Shown piece after piece: positions 7,249-15,198 of a stretch of 64,000 nt of DNA. Each line of letters starts with the position of its first letter. The first letter of the stretch is position 1. The DNA is from Legionella_C sp048541585. GTDB taxonomy: Bacteria; Pseudomonadota; Gammaproteobacteria; Legionellales; Legionellaceae. The notes under the pieces were generated by a model, which did not search any database, was not told the origin of the DNA, and saw only the letters and a program-made list of their open reading frames with translations. The stretch spans positions 2,604,001 to 2,668,000 of the forward strand of contig NZ_CP183303.1 of the NCBI RefSeq assembly GCF_048541585.1, in the 5' to 3' direction. A program made the translations under genes and the position numbers.

Positions 7249-8859
7249 TTAAGTAGTTTTTAAAGTGGATGTATTTCCAGATGAAGTTGTGTTCGGTTGA
7301 GTCATTTGTTTTATAGTATTTTTTATTTCTTGCTGCCGTGCTGCTGAAACCTCAGTTGAACTTAAACCATATTTCTTCATTGCTCCTTCACGTTCCTTTT
7401 TATCTCTTTCTGCCTCATTTTCAGCAACAGTGCGACGTACTTTATATTTTGAGCCAAAAAGCCCGTCAGCTACTGTATTTACAACTTGCCCCTCACCTTT
7501 ATATTTTTCTTTAAACGCCTGAACACTTCCTTGTGGAACAAAGAAATGTTTATTATTAACTGTAATAGCGATATCTTCAGGTGCGAAACCGGCCTTTAAA
7601 GCAGCTTCATAAGCTTTTCTAGCAAGTTCCAAAGCATATTTCTCATCACGATAGTCAATATTTAAGGTGATTTTATCATTCCCATCTGCGCGAATAGCTT
7701 GAGCCATGCTGACTAAATCATACTCTATTTGTTGGCTACGAGAGTAATAATAGGTAGGATCGAATCGTGGAAGCTGCATAGTAAATACACCTTCCTCCTT
7801 ACCATCTTTATTTTTTTCTTTTGTATAGGTTATTTTTCGACCAGTAATCGTTTCTATGAGATCTAAATTACTAGGTTTTAATCCCTTAAACTTCGCCAAA
7901 TTTTTATCAAAATTAATAGATAAACTAGCACCATTAGGCGCATTAGGCCCTTTATTGGCTTCATACCAGTCATCAATAGCTTTTTTCATCTTTGCAGATT
8001 GCTTGTTATTGTACATAGCTGCAAAATAAGCAATTCGGTCGTTTTCTTTACGTTCTAACTCATGCAAATCTTTAACTTGAGCGTCTAACGCTTTCTCAAA
8101 CTTTCCAAATTTCTTCGGATCATCAGATTCTCCAAGTTCTTCTTGATGTGATTTTTTTAAGCCATCAATCATATCCTTTTTAAGTTTATCAACTTGGACA
8201 CTGTTATTACTATCAATACCCATTTTAGCGGTTAAATTATTTAAAAATCCCGCATCATGATTCAGCAAATTCTCAAGATTAGTGATTTCTTCTTTCTGTT
8301 GATCTTCTAGCGCTTTTCTAGTGCTAGTACGTAACTCTTGAATATAACTAGCAATTTCTTTAGGTCGAAACAGTGGCGGATCTTTACGAACTGACTCATT
8401 AAGAACAGCCATTTCCTTTTCGAATGTTTCAATGGCTTTTTTAGTGTTAGCATTTAATTTTAAAGCGCTGCTTATTTGGGAGCGAATCTGGATCGTTTCA
8501 GGGGAATTATCAGCTAGTTTTTCGCTGATTGATTTACCGTCAGGCGCATTAACTAAGCTAATTGGTTTACCATCTTTGTCTTTAAACTTAGTACTGAAAC
8601 CGGAAATATCGACTATACGTTCATCTTGGTATGTTTTTAATACTCCAGTACTGTTTAATTTACCGTCTTTACCGAAACTGGCTGCATCGATACCAAAACT
8701 ACCTCTATAATGAGCCGCATAAGCCGCTGCATTTTCCGCGTTAAAAATCTCAAGTCTTTTTTTAGTTTTACCAATAAAAGGTAATCCACTGATAGGTAAG
8801 CTATTTAGTGCCTGCCATCTGTTTGCTTTTTTGTTTATATTATCTATGTTATTAGCCAT
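7249..8859 (-). CDS. 536-residue cytosolic-type protein of unknown function, effector candidate
   Basis: No family recognised. There is no signal peptide or membrane segment. Residues ~130-300 are lysine/glutamate-rich and predicted helical or coiled coil (EITNLENLLNH, KLKKDMIDGLKKSHQEEL). Residues ~395-445 form a compact motif with TLNIDYRDEKYALELARKAY and AALKAGFAPEDIAITVN, of a kind I associate with modules in several Legionella effectors. The tail is polar (TQPNTTSSGNTSTLKTT), as in many type IV secretion substrates. It stands alone between the 56-residue gene and the cNMP-binding gene, all leftward. Calling it a Dot/Icm substrate is inference from composition and context. Confidence 0.6.
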   Translation of the reverse strand: MANNIDNINKKANRWQALNSLPISGLPFIGKTKKRLEIFNAENAAAYAAHYRGSFGIDAASFGKDGKLNSTGVLKTYQDERIVDISGFSTKFKDKDGKPISLVNAPDGKSISEKLADNSPETIQIRSQISSALKLNANTKKAIETFEKEMAVLNESVRKDPPLFRPKEIASYIQELRTSTRKALEDQQKEEITNLENLLNHDAGFLNNLTAKMGIDSNNSVQVDKLKKDMIDGLKKSHQEELGESDDPKKFGKFEKALDAQVKDLHELERKENDRIAYFAAMYNNKQSAKMKKAIDDWYEANKGPNAPNGASLSINFDKNLAKFKGLKPSNLDLIETITGRKITYTKEKNKDGKEEGVFTMQLPRFDPTYYYSRSQQIEYDLVSMAQAIRADGNDKITLNIDYRDEKYALELARKAYEAALKAGFAPEDIAITVNNKHFFVPQGSVQAFKEKYKGEGQVVNTVADGLFGSKYKVRRTVAENEAERDKKEREGAMKKYGLSSTEVSAARQQEIKNTIKQMTQPNTTSSGNTSTLKTT

Positions 8860-8930
8860 AATCTTAAACTTCTACCTTAATGCCAATTACTAGTAATTAT
8901 AACATTTTATCATTAAAAATTAATTAACAA

Positions 8931-9374
8931 TTATGCAATTTGATTATTTTTTTTCGATAATTTGTCAATTTGCTTGGCCATGCAGCGTATACGTTGACAT
9001 AGCGCCTCAATAATACTGATGGTTAGATTAATATCCATGTATTCAAATAAATGATAACGCTTTAACTTTAAAAGAAAGCAATTTTCTACAGCAACCACAG
9101 ATTCTGTACGTGGTTCGGGCGATAGAACTGATAGTTCACCAAATATTTCTTGATCACCTAAGGTAGCCAGCACCTTACTACCATCTTTAATAGCGACTTT
9201 ACCAGAAATAATGATATAAAGTACATCACCCAGCTCGCCCTTCTTAACGATTAAAGTTCCTGCTCTGACATATTCTTCTGACATACGTCCAGCCACCTCA
9301 ATCAATAGCTCATCATTTAAATTCTTAAAAATATCTACGCTGCGAAGTACTGCTAATTTTTCTAATAAAATCAT
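8931..9374 (-). CDS. Cyclic-nucleotide-binding domain protein
   Basis: A single cNMP-binding (CAP-like) domain with no output domain, 147 residues from ATG 9374, which follows AGGAGGGAG by ten bases. A longer frame reaches 9440 but adds an atypical Phe/Gly-rich leader. The fold is seen as IFKNLNDELLIEVAGRM, the turn KKGELGDVLYIIISGKV, and the phosphate-binding cassette FGELSVLSPEPRTESVVA containing the key Glu and Arg. Such stand-alone domains can bind cAMP or cGMP and act through a partner. Legionella encode several, some as effectors. Ligand and partner are unknown here. Confidence 0.8.
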   Translation of the reverse strand: MILLEKLAVLRSVDIFKNLNDELLIEVAGRMSEEYVRAGTLIVKKGELGDVLYIIISGKVAIKDGSKVLATLGDQEIFGELSVLSPEPRTESVVAVENCFLLKLKRYHLFEYMDINLTISIIEALCQRIRCMAKQIDKLSKKNNQIA

Positions 9375-9603
9375 AAGGCATGCTCTCCCTCCTGCTGAAG
9401 AAAAAAAAATAATTTTCCCTCCTGTTTTTAGAAAAAACAATAATCAACTTGATCTTTTAAAAAACAATAATAATTAATTGTAGATTATTTTTAAGAAAGA
9501 AGTCTTATAAAAAGCTTTCTTTTCAAAATATTAGCAGTAGAGTATAAAAAAATGCCATATATACCAATAATTAGGTAGTATCTTCTAATAGTTCTTTATA
9601 CGG

Positions 9604-10317
9604 TTAGGGAAGGTAGCTATCAAAACGCACAGTTTTTCCTACAATGCTAGATGAAGGATTAAGAAGCGGCGAAGCTTGTGCAGGCCATTTAACTACAACT
9701 TTCTGTAAACATCGTTTTCTTGCAATATTCAATAATTCTAAAGCATCTATATCTGGTGCTATTAATTGCTGTAGAACCTGTAATTCTTTTTTAACTAAAG
9801 CAGCCTTTTGCCGTGCCGGATGCATTGGATCTAGATAAATGACATCAGGATATTGCGCTTTAGTTAAATTAGTTAAATAACTAATCGCATCTTGATTGAT
9901 TAAATGCAATAAAAGAGGATGTTCTTCTCCTTCTCGTCGGCTTAAAGCATCGTTAATTAAAGTAGCCATAATAGGATTTCGCTCTACCATCACTACCTCA
10001 GCACCAAAGCTTGCTAAAATTGCAGCATCCTTTCCCCATCCAGCAGTAGCATCGACAATACGCATTCCGGTTTTAGGTTTACAAGCACGAACTAATCCTT
10101 GAGTTTTACCTTCTTGGCGCCTTTTTTGCCAAAATTCTCGCGTAAAGTTACTATATATAGGTAGAAAGGGTTGAATATGCAATACTAGTTTATCAGACGT
10201 TAAAACTAATCTTTTTAACGCTTTATTATTAAGGGGTAAATTAAGCTGCTTGGCTAATAAGCTCGCCTCTTCTTTTTGTATCTCTCCCTCATAGCCTACC
10301 GCTAGCTCACTACACAT
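9604..10317 (-). CDS. rsmJ: 16S rRNA (guanine-1516-N2)-methyltransferase RsmJ
   Basis: SAM-dependent methyltransferase modifying G1516 of 16S rRNA. Family landmarks: ATAGWGKDAAILASFGAEV (SAM motif I with the acidic VERNP end of strand 2), and the catalytic YLDPMHPARQKAALVKKE block almost identical to the E. coli YLDPMFPHKQKSALVKKE. The length of 237 is usual. It overlaps the end of gmhB by 16 bases, so the two are translationally coupled in a leftward group with gmhB and glyS upstream. Confidence 0.92.
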   Translation of the reverse strand: MCSELAVGYEGEIQKEEASLLAKQLNLPLNNKALKRLVLTSDKLVLHIQPFLPIYSNFTREFWQKRRQEGKTQGLVRACKPKTGMRIVDATAGWGKDAAILASFGAEVVMVERNPIMATLINDALSRREGEEHPLLLHLINQDAISYLTNLTKAQYPDVIYLDPMHPARQKAALVKKELQVLQQLIAPDIDALELLNIARKRCLQKVVVKWPAQASPLLNPSSSIVGKTVRFDSYLP

Positions 10318-10862
10318 GTCTCAGCCATTAAGGAATCCACCCATTCTGTAAGAGTATTAAAGATTGGTACATCCAAATAATTTAGTAAACCAACTCTATC
10401 AGTCATAGATGATAAAATAATAACAGGTTTGGCACCTACAGCTTGCGCTGCCTGAATATCAGAAACTCTATCACCTACAAAAGGGATATCAGTTAAATCA
10501 GAACAACCTAATTTTTCTGCAAGCGCATATAACATACCTGGCATTGGTTTGCGACACAGACAACCTGCATCAGGTAGGTGGGGGCAATATTCAATAGCGT
10601 CGATTCTGCCACCAGCTGATTCGATAACATTACGCATCTTGGCATGAATTGAAGCTAAATCTTCTTCGGTATAAAGTCCACGAGCAATGCCAGATTGATT
10701 AGTCGCAATACCGATACGGAAACCTGCCATAGTCAAACGAGCTACGGCAGCAATATTTTCTAAAATAGGGATAAATTCATCGGCGGATTTAATATAATGT
10801 AATGAATCATAGTTTATGATGCCATCACGATCTAATAGAACAATTTTAGTGGATTTTGACAT
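10302..10862 (-). CDS. gmhB: D-glycero-beta-D-manno-heptose 1,7-bisphosphate 7-phosphatase
   Basis: HAD phosphatase in ADP-heptose synthesis for the LPS core. The nucleophile motif LLDRDG (Asp-x-Asp) near residue 9, ATNQSGIARG, the zinc-binding CPHLPDAGCLCRKP and the metal-binding VGDRVSDI are all present. At 186 residues it has the family length. It lies 25 bases after glyS and overlaps rsmJ. The glyQ-glyS-gmhB neighbourhood is common in gammaproteobacteria. Confidence 0.93.
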   Translation of the reverse strand: MSKSTKIVLLDRDGIINYDSLHYIKSADEFIPILENIAAVARLTMAGFRIGIATNQSGIARGLYTEEDLASIHAKMRNVIESAGGRIDAIEYCPHLPDAGCLCRKPMPGMLYALAEKLGCSDLTDIPFVGDRVSDIQAAQAVGAKPVIILSSMTDRVGLLNYLDVPIFNTLTEWVDSLMAETCVVS

Positions 10863-10887
10863 CTTAACCTACTTTTATTAAGTATTT

Positions 10888-12963
10888 CTAAGCAAATAAC
10901 TGCGATATATCAGCAACTCCCTGTAACGTATTTTGTAAATGTGATAATAAAATTAAACGATTCTTTTTAATATTTATATTATCTACCATTACCATTACAT
11001 TTTCAAAAAATTCATCCACACTAGTCTTTAAAGAAGCTAATAAAGTTAAAATAGCAATGTAGTCTCGTTCTTGATATAAACAGTCAATTTCTTCTTTAAT
11101 CTCTTTAAGTTTAGAAAAGAGTGTCTTTTCAGCCGCCTCTTGCAATAAATTTTCGTCAATTGCGCAATGTTGATAAGTAGAGGTTTCTTCCTGCTGTAGT
11201 AGATTATTAACGCGTTTACAAGCTGCTGATAAGCTTATTGCTTCTGGTAGGCTTGCAAACACTCTTAACGCTTCAATCCGTTTATCAAAATCATCTAAAT
11301 AATCAGTTTGACGAGCACGAACAGCTTGGACAAAATCAGAGGTAATACCTTTAGCTAGATAATAAGATTGCTGACGTTCAAGAATAAATGCTTTTATCTC
11401 TGTAAGTAAATTTTCACTATTATCAAATTGGCTACTGTAAATTGCTAATGTATTACTTAATAATGTTGTTAAATTAAGCGAATAAGGGCTGGTAGTTAAT
11501 AGACGAACAATGGCTAACGCATGACGGCGTAGTTTAAAAGGATCTTTGACGCCTGTTGGCCTTTGGCCAATAGCAAAAATACCAACTAGAGTATCTAGGC
11601 GATCAACTAAAGATAAAGCAAGCCCCAATACAGATTTAGGCAAGGCGTCATTAGCGAAGCGTGGTAGATATTGCTCATAGAGTGCTTGTGCAACTTCATC
11701 ATTCTCACCATCATTTAAAGCATAATAATATCCCATTAAGCCTTGTAGTTCTGGAAATTCGCCAACCATCCCGGTCAGTAAATCACATTTGGATAGCTCA
11801 GCTGCACGCAACGCATTTTGCTTATTTAAGTGCAACGTATCAGCTAAATCACTTATCAGTGTTTGGATCCGGGTTGACTTATCCAATAAACTACCTAGTT
11901 TAGCTTGAAAAATAACTTTAGCAGTTGCTGCTAGATGGTGGCTCAATGGTAGTTTCTTGTCTTGCGCAAAAAAGAATGCTGCATCGCTTAAGCGCGCACG
12001 CATAACCTTTTCATTACCTGCAATGACTTGGTTAGGATTAGTACTGTGAATATTAGAAATTGTTAAAAAAATAGGTAACAATTGACCCTTTTGATCTTTA
12101 AGTGCAAAACACTTTTGATGGGTCTGCATAGCAGCAATTAAGGTTTCGGCAGGTACTGATAAAAAGGTTTTATCAAAATGAGCAACTAAAGCTTCTGGCC
12201 ACTCAACAATAGAGGTTACTTCATCTAATAAGTCATTAGTCACTACTGCTTCTGCATTATATGCTTTAGCTTTTTCTTCAATTTGTTTTAAGATACTTTC
12301 GCGACGCTTAGCAAAATTAGCAATAACATAGGCCTCTTGCAGAAGCGCCTCATAATCACGAGGATTATCAATTATAATGGCTTGCGGTGCATGAAAACGA
12401 TGGCCATAAGTATATCGCCCTGTTTGCACGCCTAAAATTTGGCAAGTTAAACTATCTTGCCCCAAAAGCATCACGGCCCAATGCACAGGACGTACAAACT
12501 CATCATCGTTATTACCCCAGCGCATAGGTTTTGCAATGGGAAGCTTAGCTAATGCTTCTTTAATAACTGTCGGTAGCAATGTACTTGCTTTTGCGCCAGC
12601 CATTTCATTTTCGTAAACAATCCATTCACCTTTATCCGTATGGCTAAGTGTTAAAGCTTCAACACTAACACCACATGACTTGGCAAAGCCTAAAAGTGCA
12701 GGTGTAGGCTCATTTTTATCATTATAGGCTGCCTTCTTGGCAGGGCCTCGCTTAGTTAATTTTTGAGTCGGTTGTTCATCTATTAAATCATTAATTAAAA
12801 CAGCTAAACGGCGCGGTGTTGCATAGGCGGTAATGGTATTAAATTTAAGTTCTAATTTAGCTAGCGCTGCTGTTATATTTTCAACTAGTGCTTCACTTAA
12901 TGGTAAGACAGCGCCTGAAGGAAGTTCTTCACAACCTAGTTCAAATAAAAAATCATTGACCAT
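10888..12963 (-). CDS. glyS: Glycyl-tRNA synthetase beta subunit
   Basis: Large subunit of the alpha2-beta2 glycyl-tRNA synthetase; it binds tRNA and is required for aminoacylation. The N terminus FLFELGCEELP is diagnostic, as are KRGPAKKAA near residue 72 and LARFAND/ALPKSVLGLALSLVDRLDTLVGIFAIG in the HD-like middle, with a C-terminal anticodon-binding-like region. The 691 residues match the E. coli length (689). Its start overlaps the end of glyQ by 11 bases, consistent with coupled synthesis of the two subunits. Confidence 0.95.
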   Translation of the reverse strand: MVNDFLFELGCEELPSGAVLPLSEALVENITAALAKLELKFNTITAYATPRRLAVLINDLIDEQPTQKLTKRGPAKKAAYNDKNEPTPALLGFAKSCGVSVEALTLSHTDKGEWIVYENEMAGAKASTLLPTVIKEALAKLPIAKPMRWGNNDDEFVRPVHWAVMLLGQDSLTCQILGVQTGRYTYGHRFHAPQAIIIDNPRDYEALLQEAYVIANFAKRRESILKQIEEKAKAYNAEAVVTNDLLDEVTSIVEWPEALVAHFDKTFLSVPAETLIAAMQTHQKCFALKDQKGQLLPIFLTISNIHSTNPNQVIAGNEKVMRARLSDAAFFFAQDKKLPLSHHLAATAKVIFQAKLGSLLDKSTRIQTLISDLADTLHLNKQNALRAAELSKCDLLTGMVGEFPELQGLMGYYYALNDGENDEVAQALYEQYLPRFANDALPKSVLGLALSLVDRLDTLVGIFAIGQRPTGVKDPFKLRRHALAIVRLLTTSPYSLNLTTLLSNTLAIYSSQFDNSENLLTEIKAFILERQQSYYLAKGITSDFVQAVRARQTDYLDDFDKRIEALRVFASLPEAISLSAACKRVNNLLQQEETSTYQHCAIDENLLQEAAEKTLFSKLKEIKEEIDCLYQERDYIAILTLLASLKTSVDEFFENVMVMVDNINIKKNRLILLSHLQNTLQGVADISQLFA

Positions 12964-13858
12964 TACACACCTTTAACATAGGAAAATTTAACGCTTCACG
13001 CGCATCTAAATAAGCTTGAGCTACAGCTCTTGAAAGTTGTCTGACACGCAGAATATAACGTTGTCTTTCAGTTACTGAAATAGCACGCCTTGCATCTAAT
13101 AGGTTAAAAGCATGCGAAGCTTTAATCACCATTTCATAAGCAGGAAGGGGTAAATTTAATTTAATTAATTTTTCTGCTTCTTGCTCATAATAATCGAAAT
13201 GTTGTAAGAGAATATCTATATTAGCGTGCTCAAAATTATAAGCTGACATTTCAACTTCATTTTGATGAAAAACATCACCGTAGGTAATGACACCTTGCTT
13301 GGTTATACTCCAAGGTAATTCAAACAAATTATCAACGCCTAGAATAAACATGGCTAACCGCTCTAAACCATAAGTTAATTCACCAGTTACAGGTTTACAA
13401 GGTAGACCGCCTATTTGCTGGAAATAAGTGAATTGCGATACTTCCATACCATTTTGCCAAACCTCCCAGCCAAGTCCCCAAGCACCTAAAGTTGGTGATT
13501 CCCAATTATCTTCCACAAAGCGAATATCATCTGCTAAAGGATTAACCCCTAATGCACGCAAAGAATCTAAGTACTTTTCTTGAATATCTAGTGGAGAGGG
13601 CTTTAAAATCACTTGAAATTGATAATAGTGCTGTACACGGTTAGGGTTTTCACCATAACGACCATCAGTAGGTCTTCTGGAGGGTTGAACATAAGCACAG
13701 GCCCATGGCTCAGGGCCAATAGCCCGTAAAAAAGTGGCTGGATGAAATGTACCTGCGCCTACTTCCATATCTAGCGGCTGTAAAATAACACACCCGTGTT
13801 TAGCCCAGTAATTTTGTAGTGTTAAAATAATATCTTGAAAAGTCTTAATTTGCGTCAT
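12953..13858 (-). CDS. glyQ: Glycyl-tRNA synthetase alpha subunit
   Basis: Catalytic class II subunit that makes glycyl-adenylate and charges tRNA-Gly with GlyS. The start MTQIKTFQDIILTLQNYW, the GAGTFHPATFLRAIGPEPW motif near residue 33 and YVQPSRRPTDGRYGENPNR (motif 2) are unmistakable. The 301 residues match E. coli GlyQ (303). It is first in the leftward glyQ-glyS-gmhB-rsmJ group, and a degraded repeat lies just upstream. Confidence 0.95.
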   Translation of the reverse strand: MTQIKTFQDIILTLQNYWAKHGCVILQPLDMEVGAGTFHPATFLRAIGPEPWACAYVQPSRRPTDGRYGENPNRVQHYYQFQVILKPSPLDIQEKYLDSLRALGVNPLADDIRFVEDNWESPTLGAWGLGWEVWQNGMEVSQFTYFQQIGGLPCKPVTGELTYGLERLAMFILGVDNLFELPWSITKQGVITYGDVFHQNEVEMSAYNFEHANIDILLQHFDYYEQEAEKLIKLNLPLPAYEMVIKASHAFNLLDARRAISVTERQRYILRVRQLSRAVAQAYLDAREALNFPMLKVCNGQ

Positions 13859-13911
13859 TTACTTTTAATACCTCGCAAATGAAATCATTAACTTAGCTTG
13901 TAAGCGTTCAC

Positions 13912-14030
13912 ATAATGGTATTAATTTAAGTCTTAATATAGGTTGGGCCGTGGCCCAACAATAGCTATCTGAATGTCGGCTACGGTCCAAGCTATCTAAA
14001 AATTCTAATAGACCTCTTTCCAAACTGGCA
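13912..14030. repeat. Degraded GGCC-palindrome MITE plus a second repeat end
   Basis: ATAATGGTATTAATTTAAG at 13912 matches the end of the intact element at 50597-50711, followed by GGTTGGGCCGTGGCCCAAC and a decayed second half (GTCGGCTACGGTCCAAGC). At 14007 AATAGACCTCTTTCC resembles the terminal sequence of the other MITE family. No gene is seen in the 337 bases between glyQ and dsbA. Confidence 0.6.
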
Positions 14031-14134
14031 TTAAACAACTATTACCATTTAGCAATGAAGTGTACACGAAAAGAAAGGTTTTTGAAGTATTTTTAACTAT
14101 ACGTTAGCTTTCTGCTTAACTTAGACAAATAAGT

Positions 14135-14174
14135 AAGAAAATGCAGGTCGCGTTTAAATGTATAGCGACCTGCA
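14135..14174 (-). terminator. Rho-independent terminator of dsbA
   Basis: On the minus strand TGCAGGTCGC pairs with GCGACCTGCA (10 bp, loop of about 13 bases) and is followed by TTTTCTT. It lies 22 bases after the dsbA stop codon. The flanking A-run on the + strand is at 14135-14141. Confidence 0.7.
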
Positions 14175-14195
14175 CTAGAGATGATTTAAATATTA

Positions 14196-15011
14196 TTAAG
14201 AGTTATTAGAACCTGCTTTGCTAATTAAATCCTGTAAGGTTTCAGGACTTGCAGCGCCAGGAATAAAGGTAGGCTGTGTACCTTGCTTAAATTGACCGCT
14301 TGGGGTTGAACCAATAACAAAAGCAGGTGTACCCATTAAACGTAATTTATCAGCAAGCTGACGATTAGCATCAAGCGCGTCAGTAACAGTTTTGCTATTC
14401 ATGTCAGTTTTAAATTTGTTCATATCTAAACCGATTGACTTAGCAGCACTATCAATGAGTTGATCGTTTAAGCGCTGATCTTGCTTAAATAATGCTTCAT
14501 GCATTTGTAAATACTTACCCTGCATGGCAGCGGCTAGTGCTGCACGCGAAGCATTATCTGAGCTTTTACCAAAAATTGGGAATTCTTTGTAAATCACTCT
14601 TAAATTGCTATTCTTTTTAATTAACTCATCAATGACCGGTGACATTTTTTTGCAATGAATACATTGATAATCAAAAAACTCAACTAAAGTAACGTCCCCT
14701 TTAGGGTTACCTACTACAGTTAATGGATCATTGAATAATTGTTGCGTATTTTGCGAAATAGCTTGTTGGGCTTCTTGCTGCATATTTTGTTGCTGCTTTT
14801 GTTGTAGCGCTTGTGAAACTTCAATAAGCACGTCTGGATTGCTCACTAAATAATCATGAACAATTTTTTGAATATCTTTCTTTTGCGCGTCCGTGAAACT
14901 GCTATTCATCGTAGTAGAATTAGTATCACTACTATTACTAGCAGCCATCAATGTTGGTGAAACCATTGTTGCCATCAGCGCACTTGCTGTTACAAATGTT
15001 TTTAATTTCAC
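14196..15011 (-). CDS. DsbA-family thiol:disulfide protein (Com1/DsbA2-like)
   Basis: Periplasmic thioredoxin-fold oxidoreductase or isomerase. A signal peptide covers residues 1-24. A Gln-rich helical region (residues ~40-90, KQQQNMQQEAQQ) precedes the catalytic domain and fits the dimerising arm of the Com1/DsbA2 group of Legionella and Coxiella. The active site is Cys117-Ile-His-Cys120, the cis-Pro is in MGTPAFVIGS, and the C terminus is short. In Legionella, DsbA2 matures secretion-system components. That role is family knowledge, not shown here. It is a single leftward gene with its own terminator. Confidence 0.88.
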   Translation of the reverse strand: MKLKTFVTASALMATMVSPTLMAASNSSDTNSTTMNSSFTDAQKKDIQKIVHDYLVSNPDVLIEVSQALQQKQQQNMQQEAQQAISQNTQQLFNDPLTVVGNPKGDVTLVEFFDYQCIHCKKMSPVIDELIKKNSNLRVIYKEFPIFGKSSDNASRAALAAAMQGKYLQMHEALFKQDQRLNDQLIDSAAKSIGLDMNKFKTDMNSKTVTDALDANRQLADKLRLMGTPAFVIGSTPSGQFKQGTQPTFIPGAASPETLQDLISKAGSNNS

Positions 15012-15166
15012 AACTTTTTCCCCTTAGTTTTATTTGCTATGCGAAACGTAGCATCAGCATCATTTAAATTCAAGGCTAAGTTTAATGAAAAGAATCTTTG
15101 AAGCAATCCTTTTTGTTTTAATAGATCAAATTATGAATACTATGCCAATTTCAATAGCAAATTAGA

Positions 15167-15185
15167 TTAGACCTCTTGCATACCC
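15167..15185. repeat. Solitary MITE end
   Basis: ATTAGACCTCTTGCATA matches the terminal inverted repeat of the element at 36539-36675. No partner end or body is present, so it is a remnant in the 187 bases between dsbA and uvrD. Confidence 0.45.
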
Positions 15186-15198
15186 TATTTTATATCTG

